NCBI GenBank assembly: GCA_027886175.1 | Contig: JAJNNQ010000016.1 | Location: forward strand, 3,856,501 to 3,920,500 | DNA from: Phylloscopus collybita | Taxonomy: Eukaryota; Chordata; Aves; Passeriformes; Phylloscopidae | Length of the DNA stretch: 64,000 nucleotides | Reading direction: 5' to 3' | Part shown: in pieces, positions 36,251 through 48,699 of the stretch | Layout: each line of letters opens with the position of its first letter | Numbering within the stretch: the first letter of the stretch is position 1 | Translations under genes and position numbers: made by a program | Notes under the pieces: model-generated | Database searches by the model: none | What the model was told of the DNA's origin: nothing | Seen by the model: the letters and a program-made list of their open reading frames with translations, nothing else

Positions 36251-39180
36251 TTTATCTGCTTGTTTTCCTATGCACTGGTCCTGAACTTGCAGTAGTTGAT
36301 CCTCCATAATTAACCAGTTCTCCTGGAGCTCTGTTTGCTTCATGACCATATCTGAAGGGATTCTTCCAATCAGGTCCCTGGACAGAGCAATTTGCCCTCC
36401 TGAATTGCAGTGTTATGTTCCTGCTTGGTCTTGTCCCTCTTCTCTCATGAGCCTGTACTCCACCATCTGGTAACCCCAAATGGCTCATCATCCCAGACAT
36501 TTCTGTGCTCCCAATGGGATCATGGCTCTGCCTGTGCAGGCAGATCTCTAATTCCTGCTGTTTGCATCCTGTGACTCACATGTTATTTACAGTCACCCTG
36601 GAGATGCTGCCAGTCCTGCTGGCTTCACAGGAAAGTTCCCATAATGCTGCCCTATCAGCCTTGTTTTATGCACCTCTTCCAGTGCTGCTTAAAAGGTCTC
36701 CAACGGTGCAGTTGCATTTTATATGAAGTTTGATAAACAATTGCCTTATCTGATTAGCTGTGAGTATAAAAACAGATTTCTAAGACATGCAACTTTTTTG
36801 AAAAAAATGGTATATGGCATTGAACAGCACAGGAAGGCTCCACCAGAGAAGCAGTTAGACCACTTTGAGCAATCAAATGATGCTGTATGTTGCCCTCTTT
36901 TGGGTAAGGGGTAGGTATCTTTTTTGACTCCCTTGTGTTTCTGGGTTTTTTAGGTTGTGCCCCATATTTCCACCAACATTTCTGCCACTTCTCACCCTCG
37001 TGATATCTGGACTGTGTATGATCTACTGCTGAGGGTGTAATGAGAGTCAAGTTTGCCAACACAGTCACTCCATTATCTAAGTCATTGCTCCATAAAGTTC
37101 TTTGAGGTACCTTGAATATGAAAGGCCATATATCTCCATAAATTCCATTTTATTCCATAGGGTGCCCAAGCTGTGCCAATACATATTCAGTGTTCTGGGA
37201 GATGGGAAGAAAATGGGAGGGGGGAGAGGAAAAAGACCATTCCTGACTGCATTACACTGGCCTTTCCCTCCTCACTACAAAACTATTTTCGGGTGTTTGA
37301 CATTCACTCTTGAAATGGTTTCAGTAGAGTTATAACTCTGTAATGAAACGTGGCAAAGCCCTGCTTATGAGTAACAAGTCTTAAAGGACTGCTATCAAAG
37401 CAGCAGTTTCTCTCTTCTAGAGCTAAAGCTAGAAGCCATATTTTAAATTCTGGTTTCGTGCATGTCATGTTTACTGTGCCACCAGAACTTTTCAAAGGGG
37501 ATACTGAGCAGCTCTTTTTATTCTTCCAGGACACTGCTAAGGTCTGGAAGCAGTTGCACTATTCTCTCAGTACTCTTGATTTCTCCAATCACCTTTTGGG
37601 GGCATATAAAACTGTAATTGTGTTCATTTTCTAGGAGCCTTAAGCGTGTTATAGGCTCTTTAAAGGTGTTTTGTGGGTGTTGGATTGTAGACATGGGACA
37701 GATGTTCTACAAGCCTTTCTGATTAACATCTCTCTGTTGCATGCAAGACCAGAAGAGCAAGAGATGTCTCATACTCCATAAAATAATATATGACCATAAA
37801 AAAGATGATTTTTTTGCATGTAATTTGGCTTCCTAGCAGTTTTCTTAATATACTTTGATAAAATGAAATTAAGGGGGATTAAAGTCAACTATAGGGCTGC
37901 TTCAGCATTTCAAAATGTAGATAATTAAGTGAACTTCAGTAAATAACATAACCATCCTGAGGATGCAGCTGGAAAACTCTCAAGATCTGGAACAATATTT
38001 TGGCAGTTGTGTTTCTGGCAAGGACAGAATAGGAATGTGTATAATGCAGGAAAATTTAAAAAAAAATAGAAGAAAAGTAAAAATTTGAAGAAAAGTTTTC
38101 AAGTAAGATAACTTGTGTGGTGTTGGTTACAGGTGACATTAAGTTGCAAAATCAGATTATCTGGTTCCAGTCACTTCAGTGTCTGAATCACAAGTTTTTG
38201 TTACTTCATTGTGGGGAAGTGCACCTGATTTTGGACTTTGTGTTATGTGCTGTGACTGTATTTGTATCAAGAGTTGCACTTTAATGTTGCTCCACATTAG
38301 GATTCATATAAAAATACTTAATATATTTCTGATTTTTCTCTGTCTAGTTCTTCCATCCCTGGTCTCTATTATTTGTGCCCTACGACTCTTACAAGCCTTG
38401 TGCTCTTCTTATGGATTATCTGATGGATTTAACATTAGAAAAAAGCAGACATCTATTTGAGGTGCATTAATTGTAAGTTGAATGGATGGCTGCACACCTT
38501 CAGTATTCTGTTTTTAATGTTGTCATGGGTGTCATCTCTTTTTCCAGCTTTTTGGGTTTATTGCACTTCTATTTTCTGTAATTTTCTTGAAAAGCAGAAG
38601 GTAGAGTTATGCTGTGATGGATGAGTTGGGGAGCCTATAGCTCAGGCAGTAGTTTGTTCAAAGATTGACCATTGAATGTAAAGTATGCAAGGCTAAGAAC
38701 AGTTTTGATATGATCCATTGTCAAATGTGCAGTGATTCATTTTCCTTTTCTAAATATGCTCTCTTGGCTGTAGTTCTACCATTTGTCACATTTTTCTATT
38801 AATAAGTACCCAGAAGGACAAAAGCCTGAGCAGGCTTTCCAAAGTTCAGTATAAAATAAATTAATATGTAAGAAATATCCTCTTGACATAACAGAACACA
38901 CACCTGACAGCATAGCACGTAAATTAGCAGCCTCTGAGATGGTAGCTGCAAAATGATAGCACATGGAAAGCTTTTCCAAAGGGTGATCTCGAGAGCTGAA
39001 TGGGAATTTCATGAGCATTTGGGAATATTTGGCTCTCATTCCAGGTTATTTTATTCATAGTTCTGTCTGTGATGAGGCATGTTGCCTGTATTTATAGGGA
39101 CATCATATCTAAACCCGAACAGGAACTGTTGCCAGCCTCAGATGAAAAAAAGCAGGCAAACATTTACTTTATATTGCCTC
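36251..39180. other. Unique sequence, slightly GC-richer at its start
   Basis: The first ~450 bp next to the CR1 relic are GC-richer, with ORFs open on both strands (82 and 73 codons). They might belong to an older repeat I do not recognise. The remainder is AT-rich without genes. Confidence 0.45.
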
Positions 39181-39182
39181 TC

Positions 39183-39241
39183 TTCAGCAAAGTTATAAAC
39201 ACATGATAAAAGTTAATCACGTGTTTATATCCTTTGCTGAA
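39183..39241. ncRNA. Long imperfect hairpin, microRNA-precursor-like
   Basis: A 59-base fold-back: TTCAGCAAAG (39183-39192) pairs exactly with CTTTGCTGAA (39232-39241). After a 2x3 internal loop, ATAAACAC (39195-39202) pairs with GTGTTTAT (39221-39228). After one mismatch, TGAT pairs with ATCA around an 8-base loop, giving 22 base pairs in all. Size, internal loop and terminal loop fit a short pre-microRNA, but MITE tips or a protein-binding palindrome fit as well. The palindrome makes either strand possible. No known family recognised. Confidence 0.35.
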
Positions 39242-39244
39242 TGG

Positions 39245-41135
39245 GGGGCATGGTAACCTGGGTTCCCAAATAATAGATGTATGGCTGCACTGCTATATGG
39301 CCGTGGGCTGTGAGGTTCGTGGCCAAGTTGCTCAAGGAATTCATGATCTTGAAATACCTCAACACACTGGAATCTGCAGGATTTGAAATAAATTAAAGGA
39401 AGAGAGGAATCTGTGTGTTTTATCCTAGCAGAGCAAAGCCTCCTTACTGCTGATTCTACTGTGAAGATCGGGAGGGTGTTGGTTACTCAGGCAATGATAG
39501 CGCTGGATTAAAAACAAGCCAGGTTGGTACAGATCCAGGGGAAAGAGTGCTAGCTGAGAAAAAATGAAAAGGTAAGCACATATGGCTGAACAGCTGCTTT
39601 CAAATTTATAAAATATCTTCTTTAATCCCCGCAGCTTTCTTGGCTTTTTCCTCCTAATGCCATTCCTTTACAGCAACCACTGTGAAAATCATTCTGGTTT
39701 TTTTTATTGTAATTTTCCCCAAATATTAAATCACTTCCATTTCAAGTTTATAGTTTTGGCTTTAACCTGGAATACCCCAAATGCAGAAGTAAATAATTCT
39801 AGAGGAACTAAACAGTTTCAAGTCATAAACTGGAGAGAGAGTGAAGGAGAAGAAAAATTGTTCTACAGTAAGTCAAATTATTTATTCTTGGTGGTTGGTG
39901 GTATGATTTTTTTTTTTCTTTACTGCTTTTGCTGCAGCAAGCTTCTAACATATGCATGCTTTTATACATAGTCCAAATAAGGGAATTCTTCTTGCCTCAG
40001 TCCTAGGATAATAGTTTTTAACAACACTAACTTTCTCTACTTTGCCTTGAAATTCTCAAAGTACATTTAAGACATTAACTTATGGAATTTAGCAATATAC
40101 CTAAAGGGAGAGGAAATATTCCAATTTTCAGCCATGAAATACAGTGCTCACACAATAGAATACAGGGAGTGTAGGACAGAATAGAGATTGAACCTAAGGG
40201 AGTGGCTCCTGTCCATGATAGTCTTAATCCATTAAAACTTTAATATAGTTCAGTTTCTATAGGAAATATTTACTATTAAATTGTCTATCTCTACAAAAGA
40301 GCCCTATTTTTCTTCTAGTATACCCATTTCTACTTTGATTCTTATTAGTTGTGAGAAGTGTAAGCCAAGCAAAAATTCTAATATTTTTTTCTGAGAAAAA
40401 GGTCATGTTTCAGAAATTGATTTTCTTTTCAGGTTTTCAATAAACTAATTTCTTTCAGATGACATTTTAAAGAACAATAAGTTTTTCAGGATTTTTTCTC
40501 TACAGGTGAGCATTTTCGAGTCCTTCAACCAAATTGATGAGAGAAATGCCAAACTTCTGCTTTTATTTTCAAATTTAGATGGGGATGTTCTTGACTGAGT
40601 TGGGTTTTAATATTATTTTTGTTTTACTGCCTTTTGAAAAGAAGCAAAACTAAAAATGTTGCCCCAAACTCAACTTTTTTCTGTGCCAGAAGTTCCCTGG
40701 AGTCCAGACACAGGTGCTAATTTGGGTATGGGAAGCAGTACATTTGCATCATGATGACATTTCTCTTGGCCTGCTGCTGCTTTTTTATGGACTCATTGAT
40801 TTGAGCTCACTACAAGGGCTTTGTCCAGTACTATGCCACTTGGATATGGACAAAGACTCCTAGATCCCTTTTTTTTTGTTTTGTTTTAAATGTTTGTGGC
40901 CAGACTTTTTTCAACTTTCCTGAAAACACCTGGTAAAACAGATAGGAACCCACAAAGACTCCGACTGACTTCATGTATGTTTAAAGAAATCTGTCATGGA
41001 TTGGAACTGATGTTAAAGAGAAAAAGCTCCAGTTAAATGGCTTTTTTTGCCCCTAAATACCTTTGATACCTTCACTTTTGGATTTAGAACACCTAAACTA
41101 CTCCAGGAGGAGAAGTCTTTCCATTGTTTAGTGCT
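39245..41135. other. Unique AT-rich sequence, nothing recognised
   Basis: No gene or repeat family seen. A 104-codon ORF at 39657-39971 has no domain and an AT-driven composition. Confidence 0.5.
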
Positions 41136-41139
41136 TCTC

Positions 41140-41268
41140 AGTATTTAAGAGGCATTTGGACAATGTCTTTATTAGCATGCCTTAGCTTTTGGTCAGCCCT
41201 AAAGTGATCAGGCAGTTGGAGTAGATGATCATTGTAGGTCCCTGTGAACAGAATTTTATTCTTTTGTT
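41140..41268 (+). mobile_element. CR1 LINE 3' end, plus strand
   Basis: AAGAGGCATTTGGACAATG, CATGCCTTAGCTTTTGGTCA, CCCTAAAGTGATCAGGCAGT and GGAGTAGATGATCATTGTAG, then GTCCCTGTGAACAG and ATTCTT, reproduce the last ~125 bp of a CR1 3' UTR of the CR1-Y-like kind. The terminal octamers have decayed. Confidence 0.85.
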
Positions 41269-41269
41269 A

Positions 41270-44200
41270 TTGTTATTATTACAATACTGTAAATATCTTA
41301 TTAATGTGCTATCAGAAATGATTGTAAAGGTCATTCTTTTATAAACAGAGAACTGCAAATTACTTCAAGCTTTGTTTCCCTTTATGTAGCAATCTTTTAT
41401 GTGTGTTTTTCTATAGCAGGGCTGAATAATCTTAGTTTGACAGTACAAGTATATTTTGCAGAGGGGGAAAAAAAAAATCTCCAGAGTTATGACCACGTCA
41501 GCACTTGGCAGCTCAGTAGATCTGTATTCTCCTATTTTCTTTCAGCACATTGGGAGTTTAATAGCTCACCTGTAGAACAGGAAGTTTAGACCTGGTCTTT
41601 AAAGACCTATGTCTTATTCCAGAGGAGACCTCTATCATTATTCCAGCTACGCTGACAACATGGAACACACTGTCAAAGTCCTCTAGGTAATACCCTTATT
41701 ACATGTGTCATTAGAGGATGTTTGCCATATCTGCTTTAACACCGCAGACATTTTAAGTAGGTTATTCCATCACTTTGCCATTTTGATTATGACAACAAAA
41801 TGACACCATATTGAAATGGATTTTGGAAAGAAAGGCTAACTGTCCAAAGAGGTCCATGCTCGCTCTAATTAAAATTGGCTTAGGTGGCACAACCTTCATA
41901 ATTCAGACTATGGCTGTGAAGGATATGCATGTTGAAAGCGCTCTTTGCTCATTAGTGCTATTTCTGTCAGACACTGCTACCTGCTCTTTTCTTAATGAAT
42001 GCTAAGCCATCTCTTTAGAAGATTGTGCTGCTTCCCTGAACTGAGGGAACTGTCTTATTTCCTCCCAAGTTCGTTGAGAGTAAAATCGGGGAGTCACCTC
42101 TTTGACATTTCCCAACCTCTGTACTTATTTATCTCTTTGAGACCCTGCGCTCCAGAGATATCACTGTCTTAATTAAGAAGAAGGATGTGACCATGGTAAA
42201 TTGACTGATTCCATTGATTAAGGACTAGCTGTACAAGTAACATTGATTTTAACAGTGGGTCTACATAAATGTAATTGTTCGAACATGGGGCTGCATAATT
42301 ATGGTGATGTACGAGAATAGTTGGTTTGTCCTTTTCAACCTTCACTAACATTCTTTTGCATGGTAATGTACCTCGTTCAATTAGCAGAAATCTTAAATGT
42401 TACAAAATGTCTTTTGTGAAGGCACACAGTAATCATTATAGTCTAATTTAATCTAACAGCATCAGACAGATACATCTCTTTCTTTTCCTTTCTTTGTTTC
42501 TAGATTTTTCTCCTCTACTCCTTTTATTTTTTTTCCCCCAGCTCTTAGGAGCACTCATACACCCATAAATGAAAAAAACAAATGAGAGAAGGAGTCTTTC
42601 TTGCTTTACCCAATTTGTAAAATGTATGATTTTGAGCAAGAACCCACAGAGTCAATTCATGACTAGGGACAATTTGTTTTCACCTTTTGCCAGTTCAGAT
42701 TCTTATGGGGCATACTGGATACGCCCTTAATCTACCCAGCGTCTTCATCAGCCCTACCTTTGGTGGAAAAATTGCATTTTCCCCCAAATATGGACAAATA
42801 TCATGTCTTTTTTTTGAATTAACCATCCTCCTGTCTTTCTCTCATCTCCATGCTCCCCTCAAACCAGTGTGTGTTTGATTGCACATCTCTGAAATCGTCT
42901 TTTTTTTGAGGAATTCACAAGGCTTTAGTGCATGCCTTCCTTTTAATGCAAGTCAGTAAGCAGAATCTGGAGAGCCAGAAATTTAAGGAAGGAAGTGGAA
43001 GAAAGCAGCACAAAAGCTGAAGTTTTAATTGCTGCAATAAATATGTGGGCCACTTTCAGAGTACAGAACTTGTGCTACCAGTTCATAATTATTTTTTATG
43101 GTGTATTCTCCAGACAGAGCAGAACTCCGTGGGGCATTAGGTTGTTAAGTCTTTTGGGCAAGGACTGTCTCTTGGCAAAGTGTTTATATGACTGGTGAGT
43201 AATTCTTGGTAAGAAGCAGTAACTTAGTTTTGTAGGGTTGTTTATTAGCTCAAAAAACTGTGATTTTGTAGCACCATAACTTACTTGGAAGTCTGAGTCA
43301 AAGACCTCAACCAATGGTTTCCCTTCTCCTTCAATGTTTTCGTGTCTGTTTTCAGTAAGCACAAAACTGGGAATTTTGACATTCCCAAGCTGCTTTGAGT
43401 TTACCTTTTTCATGCTTCTTATAACTGGAAGATACGGATTTACTTGAAACCTTGTTTCAGTGAGTAATATTAGCTTGATAGAGGAGATCCATGTGGATTG
43501 AGGGACTCACTCTGGCCAGTTTTGGATAAAGGTCTTGATCACTGATATCCCAACCCTTGGATGAGCTCTTAGGCAGGAAATTCCACCAGGCAGGCTCAAC
43601 AAAGAATGGCTCAGTGGAGGGTTAGGGCTGTCAGGCCAAATATTTCATCTCACTTGCAGAAGCTTTCTCCTCCTCACCAGCCCAGAGCCCAACAATCAAG
43701 CAGCACTCCAAAGGATGGGTATAAAAACCAGTTAAAGATACGTCCTGCTAGTCCTGAAAATGTTTTTGTTGACATGTGCTTTCCAGTTGACCACTGCCTA
43801 AGTTGTCACAGGTTCTTCTACCAAAACTTGCTGCCAGGCTGGACACTCCAGATAATGTTGTGGTCATGGTATGGCAGGTGCCCTTGAAAAGTTTCACTTA
43901 CCTTTATTTCCCTCCCATGAAATGCATCAATATTTATTTCCCGTATCTGCAGTAGGAAACACTCTGGATAATCAGTCTCTTCCATACTCTATCAAAAACA
44001 GGCAAAAACTGTCCTTGCAGTGCGTGTGCACGAGTACATGATATATCTAAATGAGAATGAAAGCCCTCCAGCAATCAAGTATGCACACAAGTTAAGAGAA
44101 GTGACACCAATACACACACTTCAGCACATATACATGCATACTCACAAAAAAATCATATCCTGGATTTAAAAGGCTTCAAGATTAAAGGCCCAAGGGGCTT

Positions 44201-44760
44201 AAAACTTAAAGAAATATTTCTTCCACCTCATTGCATATTCATGAGTGAGTATTTTGGCAAGCAGACTGAGCAAAATAGCTTACAGAATTATGGAAGGAAG
44301 ATTATTGTTGATTCCTGTGTGCCACAACAGTGCTTTCACAGAGAGAAAGGAAAATGTAAATAATCATCCAAATGACTGCATTGACACAGGTGAGTCTGAG
44401 GGCCCTCTCCAGCTCGGGTCTTGTTACAAATCTTTGATCCATGTAAGCTGCAAAACTTGGAAGAAGGGTGCTCCAGGGGCCAGCCCCTCCTGGAGACAGG
44501 TTAAGAGGTAAGAGGGGAGACCTGCCCTGCACAGCATGAGGTTGCAAAGGCAGCTTTCCCACGGCTCTTCTCTGCTGGTTCCTGTTGGGCACCACAGACC
44601 AGGGGTTTGTGTAAGGTTCTCGTGCACTCCACCAAATTTACTCTCAGTAACTGTGCAAGATGAGGAGTTGGCAGAGGCTGGTTTTAATCTACAGGGTTTT
44701 TCATTTTTTATGACCAACCACCGTTGCTGTGCTGGTTACTCACCTGGATTTTTCTGTCTT
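41270..44760. other. Unique sequence with a candidate conserved block
   Basis: No exon is defensible. The segment at about 41800-42440 is free of low complexity, relatively rich in CpG-containing words for this window, and carries TAATTA-, ATGCAT- and TCATTAG-type sites. Minus-strand ORFs at 43096-43413 (105 codons) and 44302-44717 lack domains. Confidence 0.4.
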
Positions 44761-44763
44761 TCA

Positions 44764-45044
44764 GTGTTTTGTGGTTTGGTTTGGTTTTTTTTCTTTGGGG
44801 GGGGTGTTGTTTGTTTGGTTTTTTGGTGTTTTGTTGTTGTTGTTATTTTTTTGTTTTGTTTTGGATTTTTTGGTGGTGGTGGTGGGTTTTTTTGTTTTGT
44901 TTTGTTTTGTTGGTTTAGTTTGGTTTAGTTTGGTTTTATGTGTGGGTTTTTTTGTTTTGTTGGTTTGGTTTGGTTTCATTTTGTTGTTTGTTTGTTTGTT
45001 TTGGTGTGTTTTTGTTGTTGTTTTGGTTTGGTTTGGTTTTTTTG
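44764..45044. repeat. T/G-only low-complexity tract
   Basis: 281 bp of T and G on the plus strand with about ten exceptions. It mixes GGTTT, GTTTT, GTT and GGT units and one run of eight G at about 44797-44804. Same character as the tract at 15954-16306, with unrelated flanks. ORFs through it (up to 139 codons plus, 117 minus) are artefacts. Confidence 0.9.
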
Positions 45045-45600
45045 ACTCTATAATGTCTGGAAGTCTTTTGGGGTGGAAAAATATTTTTCTCTGTATCCCT
45101 TTGGCAGCTGCCATGAATAGACGTTATACTTGTGCTTTATACACCTGATTAACAAGCAAGGTTCAAGAAGTTTCAGTGATAAAACTGAGTAATATTAATG
45201 AGACAAAAGTAGATTCTAAGAATAATAGGTAAATAATATGATTAAGCTAGTGAGAAAGCAAGAAAGAAACTCAGTGAAGAAGTAAAAAAAAAAAAAAGGC
45301 AGTTTGCCACTTGTGTTCCTTTACTCAAATTGACTTAATTTGCATAAAAGCAGAGTGAACAAAGGACAGCTTCTTCAAAAAAGCAGAGTTTGCCTGTATC
45401 CTCTGGTAGCAAGCAGACAACACTGAAGACAAAATTACTGATACCCTTGAAAGCAGACAAGATGCTTAGCATTATGAAAAAGGTAACAACACAAAGAACA
45501 AATGCACTGCTACATCCTGCACACAAGACACACCAAGATTCAGCATCTCACTCTAACAGCCTTGATTTCTGACATGAGAGATCACACACTTACAAGTAAA

Positions 45601-45622
<22 letters not shown>
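45601..45622. repeat. (TA)n microsatellite followed by T run
   Basis: Eleven TA units end directly in a T run of about ten. A simple sequence repeat. Confidence 0.9.
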
Positions 45623-45631
<9 letters not shown>

Positions 45632-45975
45632 TCCTAAAAGCAAGGAGTAGCTCTCATGGAAGTATGGTAGTGGAATTTCAGTGTTGCTCCAGTTGTTGCA
45701 GGGACATTTAGAAACAGCCAGGAGAAAGGTGGTGTTAGGCTTTCATTCAGAAAGTCTACTTCCAGGGTCAAACAGCACAGATTTCACAAAATGACTTCCT
45801 TCAAAGTTATCATTTATTTTCACCATGAGATTTAATAATCTTTATATTCTACAAAAATATTTCCAGTTTGTGCACAGGCAGAGCTCCTTAACCTCCTGAT
45901 GAGCTGTTTCTCATACAATATACAAATGCAAACAGCCTGGTTTTAGAGTGTCATGCTTCTCTTTCTCTTTTTTTC

Positions 45976-46053
45976 TTTTTGTTTGTTTGTTTGTTTGTTT
46001 TGGTTTGTTTGGTTTGGTTTGGTTTGGTTTGGTTTGGTTGGTTGGTTTTTTTT
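45976..46053. repeat. T/G-only tract with (GGTTT)n
   Basis: 78 bp of only T and G: GTTT units, then about seven GGTTT units, then GGTT units. It is the shortest and most regular of the five such tracts, and perhaps shows their growth mode. Confidence 0.9.
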
Positions 46054-46054
46054 C

Positions 46055-47375
46055 TACCTCCCTAGTCTCACACCTTGTAGGTTTTATCCCATTCCCTTGG
46101 GAAAGGAAGATTTGACACCACCTCTCCCTGGGTCAAGTTAAGCTTGACCTAACTCTTGTCTGGGGAGACAAGGTGAGCTGGTGGGTCCATTTTCAGGAAC
46201 ACCAAACCCATGGTTCTTGGTTGTCATTTAAGGCACAAATTCAGGTGCTGCCTGACCTTCTCAGGGACTTGGCACCCTGAGGCATGACAGGGTGACAGGG
46301 CATTGCTGTGTCCCTTCTGCAAAGCAGTGAACAGGGACATGGGGACAGGCTCCTCTTTGACATGTTCAAGGTGGAAATGTAAGTTATGATGTCATTTTTA
46401 ATATTCCTCTGTAGTCCTGAGCCCAACCTTCCTGCCCTTTGGCATTGTCAGTGGAGACAGAAGTACCTCGGGAAACCTGAGGAGAGGGGGACAAGACACA
46501 CAGCCAGAGCACAGCCTTGATCTAAAATAGTGCCTGACCTGAGCAAACTCTAACTGTGAAATAACAGAGGGTCTCTCTCATTCCCATTTACCCAGCTGGT
46601 TAAAAACACCAGAGCAATGCATTTCCCTGTGCTTCCTCTGCACTCGAAGTAACAGCACCAATTGAATTTCTACTGACAACCTGCAATTACTTCAGCAGAG
46701 AGCAGAGCACAGCCCAAAACTTCAGGGAAGTGTTTGTATCTTAGACAAGGCCATTTCCCATAGGCCACAGGATTAGTGTGTGAAGGAGTGGAAAAGTGCC
46801 TGTGGGCTATGTGTGATGACAATTCACAGCACATCCATCCCAGAGGAGATTTATGGATCTGCACTGTACAATACCCTTCCTTTACATTTATTTTGCTGAC
46901 CCCACTTTGAAAAAAAAGTAGTATTGTGAATGTAAAACTCATGCTATTAAAAATATTCCTAATATTATGGGTCTAAAGACAGATTTTTTTCTTTTTTAAT
47001 AGATTTTTTGGTGAGATTATCCCACTGTCTGAGCTTTTGCAAGGATGAGTGCAGCATGCATCAGAAATGTCTCTCATCTGTGTCTCACTGACACTGAACA
47101 AGGACTGGGATGTTTCTGTGTGGACCTGTAATGCTGAGCCCACAATTAACATTTCTTACAATTAGATGCTACAACTTGACCCTTCTGCCACTGATTTTAT
47201 TACCAATCTTCTCCTTTGCCTTTCTGAAAACATTCCTGATTGTTCTTAAACAAGAGTATTGTGAGGACAGCTTATTTGTACCACTGGTTGGAGTACTGGG
47301 ATCTCAAAAAATGGTTTCCATTTCCTGATAGCCTTCCATTTTCTCTTGTAAAAGCTTGAAATCAGACTCAGCTTT
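46055..47375. other. Unique sequence between low-complexity tracts
   Basis: GC-richer than its surroundings at about 46060-46650 but without a recognised gene or repeat. A GGTCAAG/CTTGACC inverted pair occurs at 46131-46149. Confidence 0.45.
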
Positions 47376-47391
47376 TCCAAACAAAACAAAG

Positions 47392-47473
47392 CAAAACAAA
47401 ACAAAACACAAAACACCAAAAACAAACAAACAAACAACAACCCAAAACAAAAACCAAACAAAACCCCCAAAAC

Positions 47474-47520
<47 letters not shown>

Positions 47521-47537
47521 AACAACAAAAAAACCCC
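47392..47537. repeat. A/C-only tract with a 44-A run
   Basis: 146 bp with no G or T on the plus strand: CAAAA and CAAA units, then CCAAA units, then 44 consecutive A (47475-47518), then a few AAC units and CCCC. Orientation is opposite to the T/G tracts at 44.8 and 46.0 kb. ORFs across it are artefacts. Confidence 0.92.
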
Positions 47538-47539
47538 TG

Positions 47540-48415
47540 AAAGATTGGTTGTAAAGTTTTGAATCTGTTAGATATGAACTCAATATTTAGGAGTTAATTG
47601 GAGGCTCTGTGAACATTAAAAACTTTAGGAGGTACTTCACTACTAACACAGAGAAATGTGCAGCTTTCAGAAAGTGAAATGAGATGCTGAATTCTTCCTA
47701 AACTACATTTTTTAAATATATATCTATCTGATTGATGGAAAATCTTGTCATTCACAAGTATTTAATAGGCATCCTGACACAACTGACAAAGTCTCATGTT
47801 AGTTGATCATCTATTTTGAATAAGGAGAGAAAGGTTTTCATTCTTTGAAATGTTTCAACTATGGCTCTGGCTGCACTCCTCTAGCACTTTGAGAATTCTT
47901 TCCACAAAATGCCTTTGTTAGAACTCTGCTTTCTTGGATTGGTGTTTTTTGCTAATTTTTTTTTCAGTTTTATTTTTATTCAAAGACTCTAGGCTAGTAT
48001 TTCCAAAGGCATGTAGGCCAAATCTCTGCCACTGCACCTCAAAAATATCAGATCTGCAGGAGAACTGACAGATGAAAATTTGACTTCCAGGGAAATTTTT
48101 GCTCTTCAGTCTAAGTGATGAAACAGTAAATTTTGGGATGAGTATCCAGAAAGCATCTTATTTCCTGGGTATTTTCAGAGTTCTGTTTGCATTTCACCAA
48201 GCTCATGTGTGCATGAATAAATGATGAAGAGAAATTTCTGGTAATCAGAATGGCAACTGGGCTTCTAATCCATTTCATAATTTTTTTCTCAAATGCCATA
48301 AACTTTTAGAAGATGATGAATTTGTCAATGCAAATAACCTTGGATCCAAAAGAAATTCCATGGCTTTCTTTCATTTTGGTTGGTTTTGTAAAATGTCTAG
48401 TTTGAGGAAATTAGC
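47540..48415. other. Unique AT-rich sequence, nothing recognised
   Basis: No gene, RNA or known repeat seen. Confidence 0.5.
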
Positions 48416-48420
48416 TAAGC

Positions 48421-48694
48421 CAAGCTTGTCTCCACACAAAAGTCACACCAAAGTAATTTGAATCGCTTTATAAATCGATTTTGTTAAACCAAAGTGAACA
48501 CTTGTTTGGACACTCCTAAATTGATTTTGTCCTGGCTTATATTGATTTAGCTTAAGTCAGGGAGGAATTCACTTAAGATAAATTAATGCAAGTCTGAAAT
48601 AAAAAGTGCCCACATTGGGTTTGCACGGGCTTGCTAAATTGGTTTAAAAATGCACTTTTAATTAAAGTGATGTAACTTTGTGTAGGCTGGGTCT
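48421..48694. mobile_element. Ancient MITE with terminal inverted repeats (hAT-like)
   Basis: The left end CTTGTCTCCACACAAAAGTC, continuing CACACCAAAGTAATTTGAAT, is an imperfect inverted copy of the right end TTAATTAAAGTGATGTAACT followed by TTGTGTAGGCTGGG. The inside contains subterminal repeats of the TAAATTGGTTTAAA, TAAATTGATTTTG and ATTGATTTAGCTTAAG kind. About 274 bp long, no coding capacity. The wording resembles old hAT-type non-autonomous elements of reptiles and birds; that family name is from memory. A clean target-site duplication was not found, as expected for an old copy. Confidence 0.65.
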
Positions 48695-48699
48695 AACAC

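Noticed and set aside
36252..36500. 82-codon minus-strand ORF beside an old CR1
   Set aside because: I tested it mentally as a CR1 ORF2 segment and saw no endonuclease or reverse-transcriptase motif; left unassigned.
43096..43413. 105-codon minus-strand ORF
   Set aside because: No domain and no splice or promoter context; length is expected by chance in 64 kb over six frames.
44536..45148. ORFs of 117-139 codons
   Set aside because: Mostly T/G-tract translation; the non-tract part has no recognisable domain.
46131..46149. GGTCAAG/CTTGACC inverted pair as a nuclear-receptor site
   Set aside because: Half-site spacing does not match a standard receptor element, and single occurrences are expected by chance.
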